Shown here: positions 53,020-61,682 of the stretch, in pieces
How positions within the stretch are numbered: the first letter of the stretch is position 1
How the letters are laid out: each line of letters starts with the position of its first letter
Assembly: GCA_003138855.1 (NCBI GenBank)
Contig: PLHF01000049.1
Span: 1 to 64,000 of the forward strand
From: Acidimicrobiaceae bacterium
Lineage (GTDB): Bacteria > Actinomycetota > Acidimicrobiia > Acidimicrobiales > RAAP-2
Reading direction: 5' to 3'
Length of the DNA stretch: 64,000 nucleotides
Made by a program: the position numbers and the translations under genes
Notes under the pieces: model-generated
Database searches by the model: none
What the model saw: only the letters and a program-made list of their open reading frames with translations
Told to the model about the DNA's origin: nothing

Positions 53020-54473
53020 CGCCGCGAGACGGCAACGGCAACCGGCCCTCGGACCCGACGGAGGAAGACGAGGCGGCTGTCGAGCTCGAGGAGGCGTTCG
53101 ACGAGGAGCTGGAGCTCGCCGCCGAGGAGCAGGAGCGCGAGGCCGTCGGTGCGAAGGGCCCCAACGTCTTCCAGCGCCTCTACCGGGGCCAGACCTCGTT
53201 CGACTTCATCGGCAACCGGCGGTGGTGGTTCGGCATCTCGGCCCTGATCATCGTGCTCGGTGTCATCTCGCTCGGCACCCGCGGCCTCAACCTGGGGATC
53301 GATTTCAAGGGCGGCCAGTCCTGGCTGGTCTCCTCCCAGACCCTCACCGTGGCCGAGGCCACCTCGGCCGTGGAGTCGGCCGGAATCACCCAGCCGACCG
53401 TGGTGCAGCTGACGAACCAGATCAACGGCCAGAAGCAGATCCAAGTGCAGGTCGACCTCAATTCGAAGTCGGTCGCCGAGCGCACCACCATCGAGAACAA
53501 CGCACAGGATGCCCTGGCCCGGGCCGCCCACACGTCGCCCAACAACGTGAACTTCGACGATGTCGGGCCCACCTGGGGCGGCCAGGTGACGCAGAAGGCC
53601 ATCGAGGCACTGATCGTCTTCTTCATCGCGGTGACCCTCTACATCTCCATCCGGTTCGAGTTCAAGATGGCGTTGGCCGCCATCGTGGCCGTGCTCCACG
53701 ACATTCTGATCGTCGTCGGGATCTACTCGCTGGGAGGGTTCCAGGTGACGCCGGACACGGTCATCGCCGTCCTCACCGTGCTCGGGTACTCGCTCTACGA
53801 CACGGTGGTCGTCTTCGACCGGATACGTGACAATGCCCAAGGCTTCGGCGCGTCCGGTCGGATCACCTACTCGGACATGGTCAACCTGTCGATGAACCAG
53901 ACGCTGGCCCGGTCGATCAACACCTCGTTGGTGGCCATCGTCCCGGTGCTGTCCGTGCTGCTGGTCGGTTCGCTGCTCTTGGGCGCCTCGTCGCTGCAGA
54001 GCTTCGGCCTCGCCCTGGTCATCGGCCTCACCAGCGGCGCCTACTCGTCGATCTTCATCGCCTCGCCGCTGCTCGCCATGTTGAAGGAGCGGGAGCCCCG
54101 CTACGTCACCATCCGCCAGCGCCTCGAGTCCCGCGGTGAACGCGCCGCGCTCCTCACCCCGGCGGCGGCTGCCGCCATGGCCGGCGCCGCCGGCGGAGGC
54201 AACCGTTCCTCCGGTCGGGCCCGCCCCCAGTCGTCCGGCGTGATACGCCCGGGTGCTGCCTCGGAGGGCAAGCGAGCGGGGAGCGGGGCACCCAAGGGGG
54301 GCGGAGGGGAGGCGCCCCGGACCGGCGCCGCCGGGTCCCCCTCGGCCGCAACGCCGAAGAGCGCAGGTGCGGGTGCGGGCGGCCGTTCGGCATCCGGCTC
54401 CACCCGACCCGGGGGCAATCGACCCCCACCGAGGCCCCGCAAGGGGAAGGGCGGGAAGGGCAAACGCCGCTGA
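53016..54473 (+). CDS. secF: Protein translocase subunit SecF with acidic head and basic tail
   Basis: 485 residues. The core (55-375) has LGIDFKGGQSWLV, VTLYISIRFEFKMALAAIVA and the helix-4 signature TVLGYSLYDTVVVFDRIRDN. Before it are ~45 residues rich in Glu/Asp (EEDEAAVELEEAFDEELEL); after it ~105 residues rich in Gly, Arg, Pro and Lys, ending PRPRKGKGGKGKRR. Both ends should be cytoplasmic. Typical SecF proteins end soon after helix 6, so the tail is an addition. It could meet the acidic YajC tail. Confidence 0.95.
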   Translation: MTPRDGNGNRPSDPTEEDEAAVELEEAFDEELELAAEEQEREAVGAKGPNVFQRLYRGQTSFDFIGNRRWWFGISALIIVLGVISLGTRGLNLGIDFKGGQSWLVSSQTLTVAEATSAVESAGITQPTVVQLTNQINGQKQIQVQVDLNSKSVAERTTIENNAQDALARAAHTSPNNVNFDDVGPTWGGQVTQKAIEALIVFFIAVTLYISIRFEFKMALAAIVAVLHDILIVVGIYSLGGFQVTPDTVIAVLTVLGYSLYDTVVVFDRIRDNAQGFGASGRITYSDMVNLSMNQTLARSINTSLVAIVPVLSVLLVGSLLLGASSLQSFGLALVIGLTSGAYSSIFIASPLLAMLKEREPRYVTIRQRLESRGERAALLTPAAAAAMAGAAGGGNRSSGRARPQSSGVIRPGAASEGKRAGSGAPKGGGGEAPRTGAAGSPSAATPKSAGAGAGGRSASGSTRPGGNRPPPRPRKGKGGKGKRR

Positions 54474-54606
54474 GGCGTGCGTCCGGAGCATCGGTTCCCG
54501 GGAGTTGTGCGACCCTGGGTCCCTCGGCCCGCGGGCAACGCGCCGAGTGGTCTCCCGCCCCGGCTGTTCGGACCGGTCCACCCGCCGTGACAGGTACCGT
54601 GTAGGG

Positions 54607-57111
54607 ATGGCTCTGGCCACACCAGTCCCAGCCGAGGGAGCCGCGAGAGCAGGCGACGAGTATTTCGTGAACTCGTCGCTGCCCCCTGCAGAGGCAGCCC
54701 TGCTGGTGCCGGTCGTGGAGGCATTCCTCCGGCGTCACCCCGGTGACGACACCTCGATCATCGTGCGCGCCGCCGAAACGGCCACCCGTGCCCACGCCGG
54801 GCAGCTGCGGAAGTCCGGCGAGCCCTACATCACCCACCCGATCGCCGTCGCCGGCATCGTCGCCGACCTGGGGTTGGACGCCCAGACGGTCGCCGCCGCC
54901 CTGCTCCACGACGCCGTCGAGGACACCGGGGTCACCACCGAGCTGATCGAGCAGGAGTTCGGTCCGGCGGTCGCCCTCATCGTCGAGGGGGTCACCAAGC
55001 TCGATCGGCTCCAGTTCGACTCGAAGGAGGCCCAGCAGGCCGCCACTGTCCGCAAGATGCTCGTCGCCATGGCCAACGACTGGAGGGTGCTGATCATCAA
55101 GCTGGCCGACCGCCTCCACAACATGCGGACCCTGTCGGCGATGCCGGAGTGGAAGCAACGCCGCACCGCCCAGGAGACCCTGGACATCTATGCCCCGTTG
55201 GCCCATCGGCTGGGCATCCAGGGGGTGAAGTGGCAGTTGGAGGACCTGGCGTTCGCCACCTTGCACCCCAAGCGGTATGCCGAGATCGAGCAGATGGTGG
55301 CCACCCGGGCCCCCATGCTCGACGAGTTCCTGGCCCGGGTGCTCGTCTCGGTCCGGGAGCGACTGGCCGCCTCGGGCATCGCCGCCGAAGTGACCGGGCG
55401 TCCCAAGCACCTGTGGAGCATCTACGAGAAGATGGTGGTGCGGGGCAAGGAGTTCGACGACCTCTACGACCTGGTGGGCATCCGGGTCATCGTCGAGTCC
55501 GAAAAGGACTGCTGGGCGGCGCTCGGGTCTATCCACGCCATCTGGCCACCGGTGCAGGGCCGCTTCAAGGACTACATCAACTCACCGAAATTCAACCTGT
55601 ACCAGTCGCTGCACACCACCGTGATCGGCCTCGACGGCAAGCCGATCGAGGTGCAGGTGCGCACCCACGAGATGCACCGCCGGGCCGAGTACGGCATCGC
55701 CGCCCACTGGGGGTACAAGGAGAACCCGACCCGGCCCGACCGGGGACCCGCTCCGTCCGTCAAGGGGGTCAAGGACCCGGGGGGCGGTGGCGCATCGGGC
55801 ACCAAGGCCCGGAGGGGCAAGGAGGGCAAGGAGTCCGGGTCCAAGTCCCTGCCCGGCGAGCACGGCCGGGCGGACTCTGGCAAGAAGGGCGCCGGCATCA
55901 CCACCGCCCAGCGGGCCGAGCTGGTCGAGCGCGACCGGCGGGCGGAGCGGTTGGCCCTGGCCAAGGAGACCTCCTCGACCACGGCCGAGGTCGAATGGAT
56001 GCAGCGCATCGTCGACTTCCAGAACGAGACGACCGACCCCATCGAGTTCCTCGAGGCGCTCAAGCTCGACCTCGAGGAGGACGAGGTCTACGTCTTCACC
56101 CCCAAGGGCAAGGTCATCGCCCTGACCGCCAACGCCACCCCGGTCGACTTCGCCTACAGCATCCACACCGAGGTGGGTCACCGCTGCATCGGAGCCAAGG
56201 TGAACGGGCGGCTGGTGCCCCTCGACACCAAGCTCAACTCGGCCGACGCCGTGGAGATCTTCACCTCGAAGGCGCCGACAGCCGGACCGTCCCGTGACTG
56301 GCTGGGGATGGTCGCCTCGTCCCGGGCCCGGACGAAGATCCGCCAGTGGTTCTCGCGGGAGCGCCGCGAGGACGCCATCGAGCTCGGCCGCGAGGAGCTG
56401 ATCAAGGAGCTCCGCCGCGAGGGGCTACCGGTGCAGAAGCTGGCCTCCGAGCGCTCCCTTGCCGAGCTGGCCACCGCCATGAACTACGCCGACCTCGACG
56501 CCATGCACGCGGCCATCGGTGACAACCGGATCTCGGCGCGGGCGGTTGCCCAGCGCGTGCTCCGCGATCTGCGCGGTGGGGTCTACGAGGAGCAGCTCCC
56601 CATCACCGCCCGCCGCCAGCCGACCGCGGCCCGGCCCGGACGCGGCTCTGCGGTCGGTGTGTACGTCGAGGGCCTCGACGACCTGATGGTGCGGCTGTCG
56701 CGCTGCTGCACCCCGGTCCCCGGGGACGAGATCGTGGGGTTCGTGACCCGTGGACGTGGGGTGTCGGTCCACCGGGCCGACTGCGCCAATGCCGCCTCCC
56801 TGGCCAGCAGGTCACGCGAGCGGTTGATCGAGGTGGAGTGGGACCACAGGTCCTCGAGCGTCTTCGTGGCCACCATCGAGGTGGTGGCCATCGACCGGTC
56901 ACGGCTTCTCACCGACGTGACCAAGGTGGTGTCCGAGCACCATCTGAACATCGTGAGCGCCAACACCCAGACCGACGCCGACCGGATCAGCCGGATGCGG
57001 TTCGACGTGGAGCTGGCCGACCCGGCCCACCTCGAATCGGTGCTCAACCTGATCCGGCACCTCGACGCGGTCTACGACGTCTACCGAATCCTGCCCGGCA
57101 AGAAGGACTGA
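54607..57111 (+). CDS. relA: Bifunctional (p)ppGpp synthetase/hydrolase, Rel/SpoT family
   Basis: 834 residues from ATG 54607. Hydrolase HD domain with HDAVEDT and ADRLHNMRTL, synthetase domain with FDDLYDLVGIRVIV and RFKDYINSPKFNLYQSLHTT (the R-x-K-D form of bifunctional Rel), TGS domain (VYVFTPKGKVIALTANATPV) and C-terminal ACT (IEVVAIDRSRLLTDVTKVVS) with a zinc-finger-like LSRCCTPVPGDEIVGF. Between synthetase and TGS (about 374-460) lies an ~85-residue Gly/Lys/Arg-rich insertion (GGGGASGTKARRGKEGKES and more) absent from mycobacterial Rel. Makes and breaks the stringent alarmone. Confidence 0.95.
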   Translation: MALATPVPAEGAARAGDEYFVNSSLPPAEAALLVPVVEAFLRRHPGDDTSIIVRAAETATRAHAGQLRKSGEPYITHPIAVAGIVADLGLDAQTVAAALLHDAVEDTGVTTELIEQEFGPAVALIVEGVTKLDRLQFDSKEAQQAATVRKMLVAMANDWRVLIIKLADRLHNMRTLSAMPEWKQRRTAQETLDIYAPLAHRLGIQGVKWQLEDLAFATLHPKRYAEIEQMVATRAPMLDEFLARVLVSVRERLAASGIAAEVTGRPKHLWSIYEKMVVRGKEFDDLYDLVGIRVIVESEKDCWAALGSIHAIWPPVQGRFKDYINSPKFNLYQSLHTTVIGLDGKPIEVQVRTHEMHRRAEYGIAAHWGYKENPTRPDRGPAPSVKGVKDPGGGGASGTKARRGKEGKESGSKSLPGEHGRADSGKKGAGITTAQRAELVERDRRAERLALAKETSSTTAEVEWMQRIVDFQNETTDPIEFLEALKLDLEEDEVYVFTPKGKVIALTANATPVDFAYSIHTEVGHRCIGAKVNGRLVPLDTKLNSADAVEIFTSKAPTAGPSRDWLGMVASSRARTKIRQWFSRERREDAIELGREELIKELRREGLPVQKLASERSLAELATAMNYADLDAMHAAIGDNRISARAVAQRVLRDLRGGVYEEQLPITARRQPTAARPGRGSAVGVYVEGLDDLMVRLSRCCTPVPGDEIVGFVTRGRGVSVHRADCANAASLASRSRERLIEVEWDHRSSSVFVATIEVVAIDRSRLLTDVTKVVSEHHLNIVSANTQTDADRISRMRFDVELADPAHLESVLNLIRHLDAVYDVYRILPGKKD

Positions 57112-57117
57112 CCCCAG

Positions 57118-58428
57118 GTGTCCGACAGAACCATGGCGGCGCGCGCCCCGAGTGGCACCCACGACGTGCTGTGGCCGGAGTCGGCGCGGTGGGAGGCACT
57201 GGTGGCCCGGTTCGCCTCCGGCGTCGAGCGGGCCGGCTACGGCCTGGCCCACACGCCCATCTTCGAGGACGTAAAGGTGTTCCGCCGGGGCATCGGCGAG
57301 GGCAGCGACGTGGTGGGCAAGGAGATGTACGAGTTCGAGGACCGCGGCGGGCGGACCCTGGCGCTGCGGCCGGAGGGAACAGCCCCCATGGTCCGGGCCT
57401 TCGTCCAACACCGGCCACCGCTGCCGTGGAAGGCGTGGTACGTCACCCCGGCCTTCCGGTACGAGCGTCCCCAGGCCGGCCGCTACCGGCAGCACCACCA
57501 ACTGGGCGTCGAGGCCCTCGGGCCGGTCGACCCCGACCTCGACGTCGAGGTCATCGCCCTGGCCGACGGGTTCTTCCGCTCTCTCGGTCTGGTCGCAGTG
57601 GGCCTCCGGCTCAACTCGATGGGCGACGAGGTCTGCCGTCCGGCCTACCTCGACCTCCTCCGCTCCTGTCTCCTCGAGCGCCGCGACCAGCTGTGTCCGG
57701 AACACCGTGACCGCTTCGAGGCCAACCCGCTCCGGGTCCTCGACTGCAAGAGGGAGGAGTGCCGCACCGCAACGCAGGGCGCACCGGGCTTGTCCGACCA
57801 CCTGTGCGATCCCTGCCGAGCCCACTTCGAGCGGGTCCGCCGGGGCCTGGACGCGCTGGGGGTTCCCTACGCGCTGGACCACCGGCTGGTCCGGGGTTTC
57901 GACTACTACACCCGCACCACCTTCGAGTTCTCGGCCGAGGCGCTGGAGTCGGCCCAGAACGGCATCGGCGGGGGAGGCCGCTACGACGGGTTGGTGGAGA
58001 TGCTCGGCGGTCCGCCCACCCCGGGCATCGGCATCGGCATCGGCATTGAGCGGCTCCTTCTGGCATGCGATGCCGAAGGGGTGTTCCCGGTGGACCCGGT
58101 CCCCCTCGACGCCTTCGTGGTGGACGTGGTCGGCGGGGAGGCGGCCCGGGACATCACCACCGCACTGCACCGGGCCGGGATCGGGGCCGACCGGGCCTAC
58201 GACAACCGCTCGATGAAGGCCCAGCTGAAATCGGCAGACCGCTCCGGGGCCCGAATGGCCCTGATCGTGGGGCCCGACGAGTCCGCAGCGGGTACGGTGT
58301 CCCTCCGACCTCTGCGGGGCTCCGGCGACCAGCGCATCGTGCCGGCCGCCGAGGTGGTGGACGCGGTCCGTGCCGCAATCGGCGACCTCGGGTTCGAACC
58401 CCCGGCCCCCGTCCCCCCGTCCCTGTGA
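57118..58428 (+). CDS. hisS: Histidyl-tRNA synthetase
   Basis: 436 residues from GTG 57118. Class II motifs are ALRPEGTAPMVRAF and AFRYERPQAGRYRQHHQLGV (motif 2), with the histidine-binding LVRGFDYYTRTTFEF and motif 3 near GIGIGIERLLL. APSGTHDVLWPES is the usual start block (PRGTxD). The anticodon-binding domain ends the protein. Follows rel by six bases, as in M. tuberculosis order. A C-x5-C-type cluster (LDCKREECRTAT, HLCDPCRAHF) sits in the insertion domain and may bind metal. Confidence 0.95.
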   Translation: MSDRTMAARAPSGTHDVLWPESARWEALVARFASGVERAGYGLAHTPIFEDVKVFRRGIGEGSDVVGKEMYEFEDRGGRTLALRPEGTAPMVRAFVQHRPPLPWKAWYVTPAFRYERPQAGRYRQHHQLGVEALGPVDPDLDVEVIALADGFFRSLGLVAVGLRLNSMGDEVCRPAYLDLLRSCLLERRDQLCPEHRDRFEANPLRVLDCKREECRTATQGAPGLSDHLCDPCRAHFERVRRGLDALGVPYALDHRLVRGFDYYTRTTFEFSAEALESAQNGIGGGGRYDGLVEMLGGPPTPGIGIGIGIERLLLACDAEGVFPVDPVPLDAFVVDVVGGEAARDITTALHRAGIGADRAYDNRSMKAQLKSADRSGARMALIVGPDESAAGTVSLRPLRGSGDQRIVPAAEVVDAVRAAIGDLGFEPPAPVPPSL

Positions 58429-58456
58429 TCGCGCCACACCCCCGAAAGGATCGTCC

Positions 58457-60256
58457 TTGACCGTTCCCCCCACACCAACGGGCGCCACCTCCATGCGCAC
58501 CCACCTGTGCGGAGCCTTGCGCGCCGCCGACATCGGGTCCACGGTGACGGTGTGCGGATGGGTGGCCAAGCGCCGCGAGCACGGTGAGCACCTCGCCTTC
58601 ATCGACCTGAGGGACCACACCGGTATCGTCCAGTGCGTCATCCCCGGAACGGTCGACGTCCGCAGCGAGTACGTCATCTCGGTGCAGGGTGCGGTCCGAG
58701 CCAGGCCGGAGGGAACGTTGAACCCTGATCTTCCGACCGGCGAGGTCGAGATCGGCGACTGCATCGTCACCATCCTGAACAGCGCGGAGCCGCCGCCGTT
58801 CGCCATCGACGATCGGGTTGAGGTCGACGAGGGGATCCGCCTCAAGCACCGCTTCGTGGATCTCCGTCGGCCCCGGATGCAGGCGAATCTGCGCATCCGG
58901 GCCATGGTCAACCACGCCCTGCGGTCGGCCATGGACCGCCAGGGGTTCGTCGAGGTGGAGACACCGTTGCTGTGGGCGCCCACGCCCGAGGGGGCCCGCG
59001 AGTTCGCCGTGCCCAGCCGGCTCCATCCCGGGTCGTGCTACGTGCTGCCCCAGAGCCCGCAGCTGGCCAAGCAGCTCCTGATGGTGGCCGGTGTCGACCG
59101 CTACTACCAGATCGCCCGGTGCCTGCGCGACGAGGACCTGCGCGCCGACCGGCAGTTCGAGTTCTCCCAGTTGGACGTCGAGGCCTCCTTCGTGACCCAG
59201 GAGGACATCCTGGGGTTCGTGTCCGAGGCAGTCCTCGACGCCGCCGAGGCCGTGACCGACGAGCGCCCGGAGCCGGTGCCCCGGATGACTTGGGCCGAGG
59301 CCATCGACCGGTACGGGACCGACAAGCCGGACACCCGGTTCGGCATGGAGTTGATCGACCTGTCCGCGGTCTTCGACGGCACCGAGGTGAAGGCGTTCGG
59401 CGCACCGTGTGTCAAGGCGATCGTGCTCGAGGGCGGGGGCACCCTCACCCGATCGAAACTCGACGGGCTCACCGACCGGGCCAAGGGGCTCGGGGCCAAG
59501 GGGCTTGCCTGGTTCCGGGTGGCTGCGGCCGAGGGAGCAGACAGGGCCGAGGGGGTCGGGTCGGACTGGCCTTCGCTGGTCCTCGACTCACCGCTCGACC
59601 GGTTCCTCTCCGACGGCGAGCGTGTCGGCCTGCTGTCCGCCACCGGCGCCGGAGCGGGCGACCTGATCCTGGTGGTCGCCGACGAGTACCGCACCGCATG
59701 CACCGTGCTCGGCCACTTGCGCCTCGAGGTGGGGGGGCGCCCGGTCAGCGAGGGCCCCTATCGCTTTCTGTGGGTAGTGGACTTCCCGATGTTCGACGGC
59801 GTCGACGAGGCGGGCCATCCCATCGCCGCCCACCATCCCTTCACCATGCCCCACCCCGACGACCTGGGGCGCCTGGAGTCGGATCCGGCGTCGGTGCGTA
59901 GCCAAGCCTACGACCTGGTCCTCAACGGCTGGGAGCTCGGATCCGGCAGCGTCCGTATCCACCGGGCGGACATCCAGAGCCGGGTCTTCGCCGTCCTGGG
60001 GATCGACGAGGACGAAGCCATGTCCCGGTTCGGCTTCCTTCTCGGGGCCTTCCGCTTCGGTGCACCGCCCCACGCCGGGTTCGCCGTGGGCATCGACCGG
60101 CTGGTGGCCATCTTCGCCGGCGAGGACAGCATCCGCGAGGTGATCGCCTTCCCGAAGACGCAGTCGGGGTCGGACCCGATGACCGGTGCCCCCAAGGCGC
60201 TGGCACCGGGGCTCCTGGGCGAGCTCGGCCTCCAAGTGATCCCCCCGCGGGACTGA
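58457..60256 (+). CDS. aspS: Aspartyl-tRNA synthetase, bacterial type
   Basis: 599 residues from TTG 58457, chosen for AAAGGA eight bases ahead; ATG 58493 would start at MRTHLCGALRAADIG and is equally possible. OB-fold anticodon domain (TVCGWVAKRREHGEHLAFID), class II catalytic domain with LKHRFVDLRRP, FVEVETPLLWAPTPEGAREF, FEFSQLDVEASFV, GAD insertion domain, and motif 3 AFRFGAPPHAGFAVGIDRLV. Charges tRNA-Asp. Whether it also charges tRNA-Asn cannot be decided without knowing the gatCAB and asnS content of the genome. Confidence 0.95.
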   Translation: MTVPPTPTGATSMRTHLCGALRAADIGSTVTVCGWVAKRREHGEHLAFIDLRDHTGIVQCVIPGTVDVRSEYVISVQGAVRARPEGTLNPDLPTGEVEIGDCIVTILNSAEPPPFAIDDRVEVDEGIRLKHRFVDLRRPRMQANLRIRAMVNHALRSAMDRQGFVEVETPLLWAPTPEGAREFAVPSRLHPGSCYVLPQSPQLAKQLLMVAGVDRYYQIARCLRDEDLRADRQFEFSQLDVEASFVTQEDILGFVSEAVLDAAEAVTDERPEPVPRMTWAEAIDRYGTDKPDTRFGMELIDLSAVFDGTEVKAFGAPCVKAIVLEGGGTLTRSKLDGLTDRAKGLGAKGLAWFRVAAAEGADRAEGVGSDWPSLVLDSPLDRFLSDGERVGLLSATGAGAGDLILVVADEYRTACTVLGHLRLEVGGRPVSEGPYRFLWVVDFPMFDGVDEAGHPIAAHHPFTMPHPDDLGRLESDPASVRSQAYDLVLNGWELGSGSVRIHRADIQSRVFAVLGIDEDEAMSRFGFLLGAFRFGAPPHAGFAVGIDRLVAIFAGEDSIREVIAFPKTQSGSDPMTGAPKALAPGLLGELGLQVIPPRD

Positions 60257-60266
60257 GGGGACCTCC

Positions 60267-61682
60267 GTGGCCGGTGACGACCTCTTCTCCGGCGCTGCGC
60301 AGGAGCGCCTGGCCACCAGGGCCCCCCTGGCGGCCCGCCTCCGTCCCCACACCCTGGACGAGATCATCGGGCAGGAGCACCTGGTTGGCCCGGGTGCCCC
60401 TCTGCGGGCCCTGATCGAGTCCGACCGGCTCACCTCGGCCATCCTGTGGGGACCCCCCGGAACCGGCAAGACCACGTTGGCCTCGGTGGTGGCGACGGCC
60501 ACGGCCAAGCAGTTCGTGCCGATGTCGGCGGTCACCGCCGGCGTCAAGGACGTGCGGGAGGTGGTCGAAGGCGCCCGCCGGCTGCTGGGCGAGCAGGGGA
60601 GGGGGACCATCCTCTTCCTGGACGAGGTGCACCGGTTCAACCGGTCGCAACAGGACGCACTGCTCCCCTCGGTGGAGGAGGGGCTGCTGGTCCTCATCGG
60701 TGCGACCACCGAGAACCCCTTCTTCGAGGTCAACGCCCCCTTGTTGTCCCGGTCGACCCTGTGGCGGCTCGAACCTCTGTCCGGCGACGAGTTGCGGGAG
60801 GTGGTGGCACGGGGACTGGCGGCCGAGGGAGCCGCCGCCGAGCCCGACGCCGTCACCGCCCTGGTCGGACTGGCCGACGGCGATGCCCGAGCGGTACTGA
60901 CCACCCTGGAGGTCGCCCTGGCCCTCGCCGGTACCCGTCCGGTCACCCTCGAGGACGTCGAGCGGGCGCGCCACACCCGCCTGCAGCACTACGGGGACGA
61001 GAGCCACTACGACCAGGTCAGCGCGTTCATCAAGTCGGTGCGCGGCTCCGACCCCGATGCAGGCCTCTACTGGCTGGCCCGGATGCTCGAGGCGGGCGAG
61101 GACGCCCGGTTCATCGCCCGCCGGTTGGTCATCCTGGCCAGCGAGGACATCGGGGAAGCCGACCCGCTTGCCCTCGTGGTGGCCGACGCCGCCGCCCGGG
61201 CTGTCGAGTTCGTCGGATTGCCGGAGGCGCAGCTGAACCTGGCCCAGGCCGTGGTCCATCTGGCCTGCGCCCCCAAGTCGAACCGGGTCACCGTGGCCCT
61301 GGGCCGGGCCCAGCACGATGTCCGCCAGGGCCCGAGGGGGGACGTCCCCGCCCACCTGAGGGACGCGCACTACAAAAGCGCGGCCTCCATCGGGCACGGG
61401 GAGGGCTACGTCTACCCGCACGACCAGCCCGATGCGTGGGCGGACCAGCAGTACCGCCCGGCCGAGCTCTCGGGCAACCGCTACTACGAACCGAGTGACC
61501 GCGGGCACGAGGCAGTGGTGGCCGAGCGTCTGCGGCGCTGGCGCACCGGTGACGCCGACAGCGTCGGTGTCGGTGGTGGTCGTCGTGGTGACGGGAGCGG
61601 TGGCAGTGGCAATGGTCCTGACGGCGGTGGTGAGGGTCGCGGTGATGACGGCGATGGGGCCGACCCATCCCCTGCACCGTGA
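60267..61682 (+). CDS. rarA: Replication-associated recombination protein RarA (MgsA) AAA+ ATPase
   Basis: 471 residues from GTG 60267. Walker A WGPPGTGKTTLA, Walker B ILFLDEVHRFNRSQQDALLP, sensor 1 LIGATTENPFFEVNAPLLSR, and the MgsA tetramer domain with DVRQGPRGDVPAHLRDAHYK. It acts at stalled replication forks with SSB and RecQ-type helicases. The last ~45 residues after VVAERLRRWRTGDADS are Gly/Asp/Ser-only repeats, an extra disordered tail. The stop shares its last base with the start of the protease gene. Confidence 0.93.
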   Translation: MAGDDLFSGAAQERLATRAPLAARLRPHTLDEIIGQEHLVGPGAPLRALIESDRLTSAILWGPPGTGKTTLASVVATATAKQFVPMSAVTAGVKDVREVVEGARRLLGEQGRGTILFLDEVHRFNRSQQDALLPSVEEGLLVLIGATTENPFFEVNAPLLSRSTLWRLEPLSGDELREVVARGLAAEGAAAEPDAVTALVGLADGDARAVLTTLEVALALAGTRPVTLEDVERARHTRLQHYGDESHYDQVSAFIKSVRGSDPDAGLYWLARMLEAGEDARFIARRLVILASEDIGEADPLALVVADAAARAVEFVGLPEAQLNLAQAVVHLACAPKSNRVTVALGRAQHDVRQGPRGDVPAHLRDAHYKSAASIGHGEGYVYPHDQPDAWADQQYRPAELSGNRYYEPSDRGHEAVVAERLRRWRTGDADSVGVGGGRRGDGSGGSGNGPDGGGEGRGDDGDGADPSPAP

